Assembly: GCA_027577595.1 (NCBI GenBank)
Contig: JANBRJ010000006.1
Span: forward strand, 284,819 to 348,818
DNA: 64,000 nucleotides
DNA from: Coemansia sp. RSA 487
Taxonomy: Eukaryota > Kickxellomycota > Kickxellomycetes > Kickxellales > Kickxellaceae
Direction: 5' to 3'
In this document: piece after piece, positions 42,563-52,574 of the stretch
Position numbering within the stretch: the stretch's first letter is position 1
Layout: each line of letters starts with the position of its first letter
The notes under the pieces: model-generated
The model's input: the letters and a program-made list of their open reading frames with translations, nothing else
The model's database searches: none
What the model was told of the DNA's origin: nothing
Translations under genes and position numbers: made by a program

Positions 42563-45136
42563 ATGTCGGTTGTTACGCTTTCATTGGAGGACTGCGAGAT
42601 GGTATGTGTTGATATCCACCATTTTCTGAAATTCTTGTCATTGCTCCCTATCTTTATATGCTGCACGCTTGCCTATCTGCACAAGAGCAGAAAAAGGCCA
42701 CTATAACTCCCTCTGTCTCATGATATCTTTTGTTTTCTGCCACTACCATGGTAATGGCGCTGCAGAGCCTGCATAGGCTCTCAGGTGGCGTTTATTTTTC
42801 GCCCTTTCCCACTTTTTGATTTCTGGGACTTCAAGGTGGGGAATGTGCTTTTTCTTATCTTGCTTTTTTATAGACGGGAATTTCCCTCTCTGCTTGTGTT
42901 CCGAATTCACTGCCCTTCTGTTTTGCTCACGCGACTCCGACTAATCACTATTCGTTGCCTTAATGTCTGCTGTCGACAAACAAACACGTGTTGCTACATT
43001 GACTCATAGATCGAAAGATGCGTCGACATGATCTCGATGCAGTGCAAGATGGTTGCAAACATGCTGCGTCGCTCGCGTGCTGCGTCCGGAGTGCCGACAA
43101 CCTACCAGTCCGACTTTGGTGTCGAAAGCAACGACGGCATGGCCGACATGCTTGCCAATGCAGCCTCTACTCTGAACTCAGCGGCACGCCAGATATCTAC
43201 CGATACAGGGTCTGTCTCTGACACCCACTCGCGCAAGCGCCCTCGTTCAAGGCAGAATATATCCTACATGGACATCTCTGACGACCACTCCGGTGGTTTT
43301 GACACGGCTTCACCTCACGCAGCCACCCCAATTCATGTAAAGCGCCGTGGGCGTCCACCACGTGATTATGGCGAGGAGCTTGGCCCAGCATTCGCCATGT
43401 ATGCCAGCGAAAACTATATGAACACCGAGCAAAGCCTTGCTGAGCGTGCAGGTGGTGCTCCAGGGTCCACCCGCCTGCCAAGGGGCGATGTTCTTCGCGC
43501 TATGTGGGACAGTTGGTGGCTATCGTCCCAGGGCGTCAAGGACAAATATTTGAATCTCTCGCGCCAAGAGATGACTGAGAATGAAACCCATATGCTGGAA
43601 TTGCTCCTTGATTACCCGCTACCCCAGGAAGCCTCCGTTGCGCAAACAGGCGGCCGCTCGATGGGCTACAATAGACACTCGCTTTCTCCACAGCCCACAA
43701 CTCCGTTTGACGCCTTTTTGAGAGAACAGATTCCCCTTTTGCGTTCAAAAGTCCCTGATTGGAGCGATGCCGAGATCAGCCGCAGGCTTGCCGTCAACTG
43801 GAATAGCATGTCTGCCGCCGACCACGAAAGATACGAGATGCCAGCAACGCAACAGAGCGCATATCCTATCTCTGCAGCACCAACTACTCCTATCGGCAAC
43901 ACTTCCGTATCTCGCGGATACCCGAGCAGCGGTGGCCAAAGGTCTGGACCGCGCGGTCCAGGACATAGCGCACCCCGCCGTGCATATGTGCTGTTCTGTA
44001 GGCAGGAGAGACCGATGCTGGTACACGAGAACCCTTCATGGGATCTTCCAACTGTCAACAAAGAGCTTGGGCGTCGGTGGAAGGAGCTGAGCCCAGACAA
44101 AAAGGATTATTACCACCGATTGGAAAGCAAAGAAGCAGAGTCGCGTGCATCTCTCAATGCTAGTCCCCAGAATGGTTCTGCTTATGCAATGCGCGGCAAC
44201 GGCGCTTATCAGCGGCCTGGCGGCTACTTTGGTGGAGCCTCATCAGTTCCCCTGGGACATTCGCCAGTGAGACCAACTTCTGCTGTTGGATCTGCAATGC
44301 ATCGCTCTGGCGGGAAGCCAGGAGCGCCTGGCAGTGGCAACCCAAACAAGGGCCCATCCAAAGCGTATGTCCTTTACTCTCGACTAAATCGAAAGGGCGT
44401 GACCTCAGAGCACCCCGAGTGGGACCTAGCGACCATAAACCGCGAGCTGGGTCGGATGTGGAAGTCTCTGTCCACCGAAGAGCGGCATACGTGGGAAAGT
44501 CGAGCAATTGCAGCTGCAAATGGCGATACCGAGTATGCAATGTCAACTCCAAAGCGCTATGCATCACCATCTGTGGCCCCTGCTGCTGCTCCTGCTCATG
44601 TTGGAAGCACCTCCACTCTGACACCATCTCCTATCCCCACTGCTATTGCAGTAAGCGGCGATTACACTACTGCGTCCACGCCTGCAACACCTGCATCCGG
44701 AGCTGATACCCCAACTACAAAGAATGGCGCTGTGCATTCGGATCACCATGACTACGATGGAGAAGGCGAGGCTGAAGATGTCGAAATGCAAGACGACGAT
44801 ACTGATAGTGGCAGTAGCGGCCAGCACTACGGACACTTTGATGGTCAGACGCAAAAACATATCCCCGCTGGTGCTGTTTCTGTGGATAGCAGCTTGCCTG
44901 TAGCACCAGTCTCGCCGCACGGACCTAATGCTGCTGCGGTGACTTTGCCTAAGCGGCCATCGCCTAGCTCCTCCAGTGCGGTAGCATCAGCCACCAGACC
45001 ACCTCCAATGGCGAAGCCTGCGGTTGTTGCAACTAGCCCAATAAAGTCTTCTGGACCAAACCATACAGGCTCCGCCAAGATCGAAGATCTAGGCAACTCA
45101 ACACTCCACTCAGTCGAGGCGTCAAAGGGCACCTAA
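42563..45136 (+). CDS. AT-hook protein with three to four HMG-like boxes
   Basis: Exon 1 (42563-42601) encodes MSVVTLSLEDCEM; donor gtatgt; intron of 408 nt; acceptor ctcatag; exon 2 is 43010-45136. The join is phase 0 and yields a continuous amphipathic helix (LEDCEM-IERCVDMISMQCK), which supports it. The product is 721 aa. An AT-hook (KRRGRPPRDYG) is at about 122-132. A weak box follows (about 133-200), then a degenerate box (242-292, TPFDAFLREQIPLLRSKVPD), and two good HMG boxes at about 334-395 (RRAYVLFCRQERPML...VNKELGRRWKEL) and 460-515 (SKAYVLYSRLNRKG...INRELGRMWKSL). The C-terminus is Pro/Ala/Ser-rich. If exon 1 is wrong, 43028 is the start. A chromatin-architectural or transcription role is inferred. 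Confidence 0.82.
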
Positions 45137-45246
45137 TTATTTTTTGTTTTATCTTGCAAAAAAGATAGGCGTTGTTTTCGGCCTCTTTACGGTTTACTTT
45201 TAGAGAAGATGGCTATTTTTTTACCAAAACATATTAAATGTATTTC

Positions 45247-46518
45247 TCAGACATTCAACGATTCAAACTGCTGTTCAAACCCAGAGTCGTCGCCATGCAT
45301 TGCACGCACGTATTTTTCTCCGATCCCCTGGGAGCTAAAGTTTTGCCTGCAAATTATTTCAGGCAAATATGCAATCGATTTGTCGGTTTTTTGTGTAGTG
45401 GTTTTTCTGCCGCAGTCCTCAGGCTCTGTACTGCAGTTGTTTGAGCAAGTGTATACTAGAAGGGTACCCCAGTCGATTGAAGATGGATCAGTCGAATCAA
45501 TAGACAGATAATTCAGCATTTGGGGCATGATCTGGAACTCAAACTCCCTTTTAGCGCCACAGCTACCGCATTTGGGCACATCGACACCCAATTCTGGCTT
45601 ATCCGCATCACTGACGTAAAGTGGCTCTCCAGCTTGGTTTGAATCGGGAGCACGAGCGTAGCGAAGTACTTGGTCCGAATTTTTAGCTGTGTGATTTTGA
45701 AAGAGCAGAAATGCACGGTCGACGTCAACTGCAGAGTCTTCAACACGCTCGCTGTTCACCGGTACTAGGGCCATATCTTCGGGTTTAATTCCCTCATTGT
45801 CCTCAGCATCATCGTCAGAGTCTTCGATATTGCTATTATCTACGATCCCGTTTTCTTCTTCCTCTTCTTCTGACACGATTAAATGCTCTGGGAATATAGT
45901 GCGGTAAATATTTATACCGTGTTCAGGAGTTTGCTCGTTCCGCTTGCACTGATTGCGATGGCCAGATTCCCAATCGATGATTTGGTGATCGCGTGAACAG
46001 TAGTGTCTGGTGTGGCACTTGCTGCATGCCTTGTTTCCAAGCAAACCGCACACGACACAGAGAGACGCAAGCTTTATGTTTCTCGAAATCTCCCATTCAA
46101 CATCGTCGTCAATATCACCCTCTTCCTCGCTGCCACACGCTCTACCACCAGACCCTGCCAATAATGTGTTGGCTGTTGATTCGCCCACCTTTTCTATATA
46201 TAATCCGTTGTGTTCTGGGAGCTGTGAACGAAATACCCGCATGCAACGGCTGGCAGCCACCTTGTGGCATCTTCCATTATGACATACGAAAACGTAGATC
46301 ATTCGATGGAAAGCAGCCGCAGGCTCGTCCTCTGGTGCATAAAGCTGTAGCAGCATTGCCATAGGTTTGTTGCATTCGTCGCATATCACCTTGTCTGCTG
46401 AAAGAGGGCAGGTCGGATCCAGCCATTTTGGCTTTCCACCGACTTTACTAGGAAATACCTCCTTGTCAAATCCATCGTCGAGGGGCTCTACATATCCTAG
46501 CGTGATTTTCTGCAGCAT
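45247..46518 (-). CDS. PDCD2/Tsr4-family protein with MYND zinc finger
   Basis: A single-exon 423-aa protein; ATG at 46518 (MLQKITLGYVEPL). The N-terminal PDCD2 region (GKPKWLDPTCPL, CDECNKPMAMLLQLYAPED) is followed by a MYND finger near 150-190 (CVVCGLLGNKACSKCHTRHY, then CSRDH...HRNQC), an acidic linker (SEEEEEENG), and the PDCD2 C-terminal domain (CGSCGAKREFEFQIMPQML). In yeast Tsr4 and metazoan PDCD2 chaperone ribosomal protein uS5 (Rps2) co-translationally for 40S assembly. The MYND finger is a feature of PDCD2 proper. All the zinc ligands I can follow are present. Convergent with the AT-hook/HMG gene (110 bp between stops). Confidence 0.92.
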   Translation of the reverse strand: MLQKITLGYVEPLDDGFDKEVFPSKVGGKPKWLDPTCPLSADKVICDECNKPMAMLLQLYAPEDEPAAAFHRMIYVFVCHNGRCHKVAASRCMRVFRSQLPEHNGLYIEKVGESTANTLLAGSGGRACGSEEEGDIDDDVEWEISRNIKLASLCVVCGLLGNKACSKCHTRHYCSRDHQIIDWESGHRNQCKRNEQTPEHGINIYRTIFPEHLIVSEEEEEENGIVDNSNIEDSDDDAEDNEGIKPEDMALVPVNSERVEDSAVDVDRAFLLFQNHTAKNSDQVLRYARAPDSNQAGEPLYVSDADKPELGVDVPKCGSCGAKREFEFQIMPQMLNYLSIDSTDPSSIDWGTLLVYTCSNNCSTEPEDCGRKTTTQKTDKSIAYLPEIICRQNFSSQGIGEKYVRAMHGDDSGFEQQFESLNV

Positions 46519-47892
46519 TGCTTTAATTTCTTTCCGTGTTACACTTCAATTCGAACTTTTGTTTCGCTTGGTCACAAAATGGTATATATATATACGAGCT
46601 GTACTTGAGATAAACCAACATACAACCAAGAAAATGAAAGAAAACATGTTTTTGACAGATTCAGTCTTTTTTTTTGCCAACAAAATTTTAATCTACCCAA
46701 TTTGGTGCATTAGATCAAACTGAAGATCAATCAAATCAGATATATTAAAATGAACAAGATCAAGCATTGGTACGCTTAACATCCCAAATACATTTATGAA
46801 TGGGGTGGGATACTTACTGTTGCGTGTGCAAGCTAAATGAAAGCATTATAGCCTGAATGAAATCTTTCAAATAACTATAATGAAATACAGAATAACAAGC
46901 CTATTTTTAACTGTCGTGGCGTGCCCTGTGCTTCATTGTGATTGTTTTCAAAACTGCACATGGTCTACCGTTCGGCCATTTAAACAACACCGCACCAAAA
47001 CAGAATATCTGACATTGAAAAGCATATCGGGCAATTTCTCTTTATATTCAAGGAGCGGATAATTTCAATGAACAATTGTATGTTGGGCAATTCCTTTTGC
47101 TATAGTAGCATGTGTCGTTAGATTCAAGCCGAGGAATGGTATACTCGCTTAGTTCATTGTCGGCTTGTAAAAAGAACTTGTCTCTGTCTCTCAGAAAATA
47201 CAGGCTGTAATGTCAGTAAACAACCACAACTTCAATTCTTACGAATTTCTAATAATGCAGCGTCATGTATTCACCCGTCTTCATTTCGATAATCACAAGC
47301 TTTTTCTTGCTACTGTCGGTCATTGCGCAAAAGCGCTTTGATCTGGACTCCTCTGCGTAAATCCACATTGTACATTATGTGTGGACAAGAAAACAATATA
47401 ACCATGCTTCAATTACCCGATATTATACTGCCTGCCTTACAGCTTGTATTTGGGCTTTATAAATGGAAACAGCTTTTTATACCCGTGCCATTCCTTCCTG
47501 TAATTATTAGGAAAACTTGATTTCTTCAAGGTGTTTTGTTTGTTTTGTTTGTTCCGTTTGGTTGCACTAATTGCCCGAAATATTATGCAGTTTTAGTTAT
47601 CTGGGACGAATATGCCCTGTCGGGGAAAGCCAACTTCTCCCATAGGGATAAAAATAGACTTGTAGCTTATGCTTTTATGTGTTCAATTTACAATAACCGA
47701 TGAATGAACTAGTCTGGCCAGGCTGTGACCACGAATGTGCACAGTTTACTGCAGATAAACACAAACTAATATAAAGGCGCACATTTGCAAAGAATATATA
47801 TCATTTTTCTTTTCAGCTTTCAAGCGCTTTTTACCAAACATTTTCACTACCATTAGGTCAAAAGCTCAAACGCTTTCTTCAGATTGAACAAA
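46519..47892. other. Intergenic region with broken coding-like blocks
   Basis: 1.4 kb between divergent PDCD2 and sugar-transporter starts. It contains the minus-strand coding-like blocks at 47048-47368, a tatatatatata run near 46583, and a 60-codon plus-strand frame at 46880 with a signal-like start (MKYRITSLFLTVVACPVL) but no other support. Confidence 0.4.
47048..47368 (-). pseudogene. Possible decayed or mis-read small gene
   Basis: Two coding-like blocks lie in the same minus-strand frame. Block 1 (47368..47249) starts MWIYAEESRSKRFCAM and ends GEYMTLHY-stop. Block 2 (47204..47048) reads LYFLRDRDKFFLQADNELSE and ends KLSAP-stop. Between them lie two in-frame stops and a tiny 38-nt GT-AG interval (gtaaga...ttacag) that would join the blocks correctly only if one base were missing before it. 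An alternative donor (gtagca) gives a different 73-residue product. Either a frameshifted pseudogene, a sequencing error, or chance. Not recognised. Confidence 0.3.
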
Positions 47893-50018
47893 ATGTCTCA
47901 AGCATTTCGATTTAGTAATAAAGGTAACAAAGTAGACATATACAATCAAGTAGTCATCAAAATCCATAAAATAGATGCTTGAATGAGCTGACGAATGAAT
48001 ATGAGGAACTGATAGAGAAAATGCCCTATATGCGAATATGATCTTCCTTTCATAGCACATGGCAAGACCAGCGCTCGCCTGGAACATGACAGACATGTTG
48101 TTGACGAAAAGCTGACTAAGCCAGACTCTCGAAACTGCGGCTTCAACATTCAAGTGTTGTCTAGCACTTTTGCTGCATCTTTATCTTCACTCAATTTTGG
48201 CTGGTGCCTTGGCGAGCCGAATATCCCAGAAGCGATTATTAAGGATTGTGTACAGGGCCCAGAGGTTATCGTTAGGGGATTTCCTACATGTTTTGCAATG
48301 AGTGAAACTGTCTGGTAAATACAACTGCTTTTGGCAATATCATAAAAAATTCTAGTACCTAGATACTGCACATAAAGCAATTTATTTTTACTTACATATA
48401 AACCCATTACTTTCTGTTTCTATTCATGCATGCGTTTATAAAATAGGGGCCTCGTAGTTGGGCTTGTCGCACTGGGTGCCTTGACAGGGTCACTAAATGC
48501 TGGGCGTGCAGCTGATCGTTTTGGGCGCAAAACTGTATTGTTGGCAAACAACGTGTTTTTTATAGTTGGCGCATTGCTCCTTGGAACTGCTACCACTGTT
48601 GCTCAGCTGGCTGTGGGCCGTTTTGTATCAGGAATTGGATGGTAAGCACTCTATCTCTATTGCTAAAATACATTATAAAATCAGTGCCAAATGTTGAACA
48701 TATTCGTATTGTGATGAATTCTTTATATAACTGTAACTGGTGGTCGAATAATTTTCTGAATTTGTGTATAATATTTATATTATGCTGTAGCGGAATATCG
48801 TCGACTGTCGTGGCAACCTACAATTGCGAATGTGCTCCTTTACGTGTGCGAGGGTTTCTTGGAGTTGTCTTACAGCTCTCTGTCGAGGTTGGAATTTTCT
48901 TGTCACAGATTGCTGCAACCATTCTTGTAGATGTCCCAAACTGGCGCATTCTGTTCGGACTCAGTGGTGCAATATCGCTTGTGCAGCTAGCATGGCTGCC
49001 CTTTATGCCGGAATCACCACAATATCTGGTACGACAGGGTAACAATTCTGCTGCTACCAATGCCCTTGAATTCTTGCGGCCAAATCACGATGTGACTAAC
49101 GAGATCCAGGAGATGATACAGGCATGTGCTCCCAACCACAGCAAACCAAACAGCCGTACATACTCGACTGATGTGGTAATACGGGAAAGCAAGTTTATTG
49201 ATGACAGCGGCAGTGACAGCAAGATGGATATAACAGTATTATCCGAAACTTCAAGTGACAAACCTCCCACTAATAGTCGAGATTCAAACGTTGGAATTAT
49301 CCGTATTGTGAAGGGCACAACGCCAGACATCATCTGGCATTTGCTCTTCTGTACCATGTTTCTCATGGGATTTCAGCAGTGGACAGGTGCAAAAGGCATT
49401 GTGTTCTATTCTACTGAGATACTGGTAAAAGCACTACGTTTGAACCAAAGCCAGATCCAACAGACACCAAACAAAGCACAGTGGATCACAATCGGTTTGG
49501 CAGGGATCGGTATATTAGCAGTTATTGTTAGTATGAATCTGATTGATAGGCTTGGCCGCCGTCAGCTTTTGTTGATCAGTACTGGTGGGTTGAGTTTATC
49601 GTGTCTCCTTGTTGTGATTGGGACTGCTCTTAATCTGCCTGCGATCTTGCTGCCATCAATGTTTGCGTTTAAGCTTTGTTATGGCCTTGGAATGGGACCC
49701 ATTCCATGGCTGGCTGCATCTGAAATGCTTCCGTATTACGCATTAGGGACTCTGAGCGGTATTGCTGGCGCACTTAATTGGTCAATGATATTCACTATTG
49801 GGCTCTTGTTTCCTGTCATTTCCAAGGCGCTTGGAAATTTCCTATTCATACCATTTGCGGCACTGAACATGGTTGCATTTGTTGTTGTGCTCCTTTTTAT
49901 CCCAGAGACAAGGAATCGACAAATTTCCGAGCTTCTGTACCATCATGGGAAGGGAATCCACCGCATATTTCATTTTCGTACAAGTATACGCACAACACTA
50001 CAGCACACGGATGCTTAG
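47893..50018 (+). CDS. MFS sugar transporter (hexose/polyol type), four exons
   Basis: Twelve-helix sugar porter. Exons 47893-47923 (MSQAFRFSNK), 48056-48314, 48447-48641 and 48791-50018; introns have donors gtaaca, gtaaat, gtaagc and acceptors catag, aatag, tgtag. All phases agree and the sum is 1713 nt, 570 aa. Helix 1 is VLSSTFAASLSSLNFGW; family motifs are AADRFGRKT (loop 2-3), PESPQYLVRQG (after helix 6), DRLGRRQLL (loop 8-9) and FIPETRNRQ (end of helix 12). The central loop (about 275-345) is Ser/Asp-rich. The shape resembles the fungal Ybr241c/Vps73-like vacuolar porters as much as plasma-membrane hexose carriers, so substrate and membrane are open. Convergent with Qng1, 70 bp between stops. 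Confidence 0.9.
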
Positions 50019-50088
50019 CTATATAAAATGCAACTAGCTTCGTTTTTAATTACTTTATTTATATTGGCAGCTTGCCAAATTATTGCAT

Positions 50089-51261
50089 TTAAAAGTAAAC
50101 TGTGCTTCTGCAAACCAGACGCTGCACTGAACGAAGCTCTGGGTCTTTACCCTCTAGCCACCAAAAATTGTCAAGGGTCGCCTGGTTCACTGGAGTATCA
50201 CCCACTATGTATCCTGACTTTGGATCATTCGCATAATCTACTACACACTGAGCTGCCACAACCGATGCTGCACGCATGGCTGTTGTCTCGCGAAGAGAGA
50301 GCTCTTTGCCGTTTTCAATCTTATTAGCAATGTCGACACACGGAATAAGAATGCCATGATGCTGCAGCATTGCCGGGACAACGTTATCGGCAAATACAGT
50401 CATATGCGCAATATCGGGGAATGAAAACTTTGGATCCGAGTTGCCAAACCTGCGGCAGATGTCATATGCTATGAGTTGTGCCTTTTTAAAGAAATAGACC
50501 GTAGTTCCATCAATGCACGCTGCATCTCTTAGAGAAGGAAATGCATTAACCAGAGAGGAAACAAGATGTGCAGCAGTGGCCTTTTCAGTACACATTTTGA
50601 TGATAAAATCGGCAAAAGAGGCAAATCCGCTTTGCTCCAGCCTGCGTCCGGTATCCTGAAGAACTCCCAATATAATTTCTGCCAATGGCCTCAAGCAGCT
50701 TGCCTCACTAACCATAACAGCGCTGTTTCCTTTGGCCATTGGCCGCTCTTTGCCAAACAGCGGGATACCAAAATGCTGTGATATATCTCCCAGCGTCAAT
50801 GTCTGTAGGCCTTTTGCGTCTATTGGGGTTTGCGATATATGCAGCGAAATACAGCCAAAGTTTATTGTGTCAGAGGCACCGCGCCCTGTTTCTTCATGGA
50901 GCTCACGCCTAAACCCGCTGCCAAGCTGAAGCAAATCGATGATCGCAATAAGATTGAGCTCCTGTGCCATGTTATCAAACACTAGGGGAAGCCTACGGGT
51001 CCATCTGTCAATTTTTCTGACATACTTTTCAAACTTTCCGGCAGTCAGCGTTTCCAGAACATAGCATTTGACGCTGTCAGTATCTACAGTCACCAGCGCC
51101 TTTCCAGATGCGTGGACAAAGTTTTTCGTTGACTCTCGCACTGAATCAAAGTAGTTTGTGTCAAGCAGTGGCAATGGAACTCCACTGCCAGTACAGGCGT
51201 TGACCCATGCAGCTGGAAGCTCTGTCCCAGGGTCTCCAAGAACTTCAGATACAGTACCCAT
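50089..51261 (-). CDS. Queuosine 5'-phosphate N-glycosylase (Qng1, DUF2419)
   Basis: Releases queuine from queuosine 5'-monophosphate so the base can be re-used for tRNA modification. Single exon; the ATG at 51261 (MGTVSEVLGDPGTELP) is the first Met; 390 aa, near the family's usual ~340. The signature is clear: NLIAIIDLLQLGSGFRREL, SLVNAFPSLRD, KKAQLIAYDICRRFGNSDPK and FPDIAHMTVFADNVVP with QHHGIL. The family carries conserved Asp residues in the IIDLL and VFADN regions, present here. S. cerevisiae lacks the gene; S. pombe and many fungi have it. It shares a 290-bp divergent promoter with FRG1. Confidence 0.95.
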   Translation of the reverse strand: MGTVSEVLGDPGTELPAAWVNACTGSGVPLPLLDTNYFDSVRESTKNFVHASGKALVTVDTDSVKCYVLETLTAGKFEKYVRKIDRWTRRLPLVFDNMAQELNLIAIIDLLQLGSGFRRELHEETGRGASDTINFGCISLHISQTPIDAKGLQTLTLGDISQHFGIPLFGKERPMAKGNSAVMVSEASCLRPLAEIILGVLQDTGRRLEQSGFASFADFIIKMCTEKATAAHLVSSLVNAFPSLRDAACIDGTTVYFFKKAQLIAYDICRRFGNSDPKFSFPDIAHMTVFADNVVPAMLQHHGILIPCVDIANKIENGKELSLRETTAMRAASVVAAQCVVDYANDPKSGYIVGDTPVNQATLDNFWWLEGKDPELRSVQRLVCRSTVYF

Positions 51262-51551
51262 ACGTGTTGGCTCGTTAGAAAAAGCTAGTTTTCGCAAAGG
51301 CCGTCACAATTTTAACAAAAGGCTCGAAATTTAAATAAAAGGGTAATAGTAGAATGTTTTGTATGAAAGGAAAAATTACTAAAGATAAATTTGGAGTTTC
51401 TGAAGAAAATGAGAAAGCAATGTGTCCCATTAAAAATTTTTGTCTGTCGTTAGTGGCTCTTTCTTTCTCAGCCCTGGTTTAGTATTGTATCATTATAAAT
51501 TTACACTCCTTACACTTTCAAGTAGCGCTTGTTTCTCATATCAACCTTCAA
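51262..51551. promoter_or_regulatory. Divergent promoter between Qng1 and FRG1
   Basis: A 290-bp A/T-rich gap separates the start codons of two divergent genes and must hold both promoters. A run of tttaaaataaa-type sequence and a tataaattta element (51497-51507) are visible, but no factor site is recognised. Confidence 0.4.
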
Positions 51552-52325
51552 ATGGACTATCAGAGTGCAGTGCGTGGAAAAAAGCTTGCATTCAAGAGTG
51601 CCAGCAAGCAGACCAGCAGGGATAAGCCGGTAGATAAGCTCAAGCACAAATACAAACGAAAGCGCCATAGTACCAGGAAGGAGGAAACCGGTTGCTGGGT
51701 CCCAGTACAATCAAAGAATGACCTTGAAGGACCGTTGGCCATATACTTTCAAAATACACAGCTCCATATATTTTCACTCCCTCCAAAGGTGGAGACGCAA
51801 ACACTAGCCGATGAAGATGTGCGACCGCCGGGCTTCTACACACTCGAGGGTGTGCCATTGGTGGAAGCAGAGCCTCTGACGGTCGAGCAGGTTTTTGTTG
51901 GCCGTAGATCTGTGCCAGCAACAGGACAAACTGACGAACAAAGCAACATGTACTCTTTCAAATCGTGTAGGAATACATACCTCTCAGCGACAAAACATGG
52001 CGAGATAAGCTGTTCCTCTGTAGCAATTGGTCCCCTTGAGATGTGGACACCCGTTCTGCTTCCAGAAAAGGGGGATGGCTCTGTTGCTTTGAAGATCGGC
52101 CAGCCATCAAGCCCAGACAAGGACTATTTTCTAAGCGCCAGCGCCTCGTTTACGGATCGCGACTCATTGACACGACTAGTGGCTACACAGAAGCAGTATG
52201 TTCTCGCACACACACACGCAACAGCTATTGGGGCTGATGAGGTGTTTACGATAAAGCATCAGGCTGCTCTGCGTAGAAAACGACACAAGAGCAAAGATAT
52301 TACAAATCCAATACCAGGACACTAG
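51552..52325 (+). CDS. FRG1-like protein (fascin-type beta-trefoil)
   Basis: A single-exon 257-aa protein. A Lys/Arg-rich N-terminus (LAFKSASKQTSRDKPVDKLK; KHKYKRKR) works as a nuclear/nucleolar signal. A beta-trefoil follows (about residues 48-235: GCWVPVQSKNDLEGPLAIYF, SFKSCRNTYLSATKHGE, SSVAIGPLEMWTPVL, FTIKHQAALRR). The IGPxExWxPV block is the FRG1 hallmark. Human FRG1 is an RNA-binding, actin-bundling nuclear protein linked to pre-mRNA processing; the fungal function is little known. Length is close to the human 258 aa. Divergent from Qng1; followed by DcpS on the same strand after 249 bp. Confidence 0.85.
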   Translation: MDYQSAVRGKKLAFKSASKQTSRDKPVDKLKHKYKRKRHSTRKEETGCWVPVQSKNDLEGPLAIYFQNTQLHIFSLPPKVETQTLADEDVRPPGFYTLEGVPLVEAEPLTVEQVFVGRRSVPATGQTDEQSNMYSFKSCRNTYLSATKHGEISCSSVAIGPLEMWTPVLLPEKGDGSVALKIGQPSSPDKDYFLSASASFTDRDSLTRLVATQKQYVLAHTHATAIGADEVFTIKHQAALRRKRHKSKDITNPIPGH

Positions 52326-52574
52326 CAACATTTTTAACATACGTTCTATTGGATGTCATTTCCAAGCTATGTGTATCTTTAACCAGGATATAGTTCAAAG
52401 GGTGACATTTTGCTTTCTCCTCGGAAAACCACATGTGGTTCCCATAAGCGCAGGGTTAGTGAATTCAGGATCGTTACCGAGAGTTGTTTGTATGTCATTT
52501 TTCACTACTTTATTGGTATATCTCCTTATTCTGCTTATACAACATAATTTAATAAAAAAACGTGCATTTTAGAG

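Noticed and set aside
46880-47062. 60-codon secreted-peptide-like ORF (MKYRITSLFLTVVACPV)
   Set aside because: Only the hydrophobic start supports it; it overlaps the minus-strand coding-like block and there is no family resemblance.
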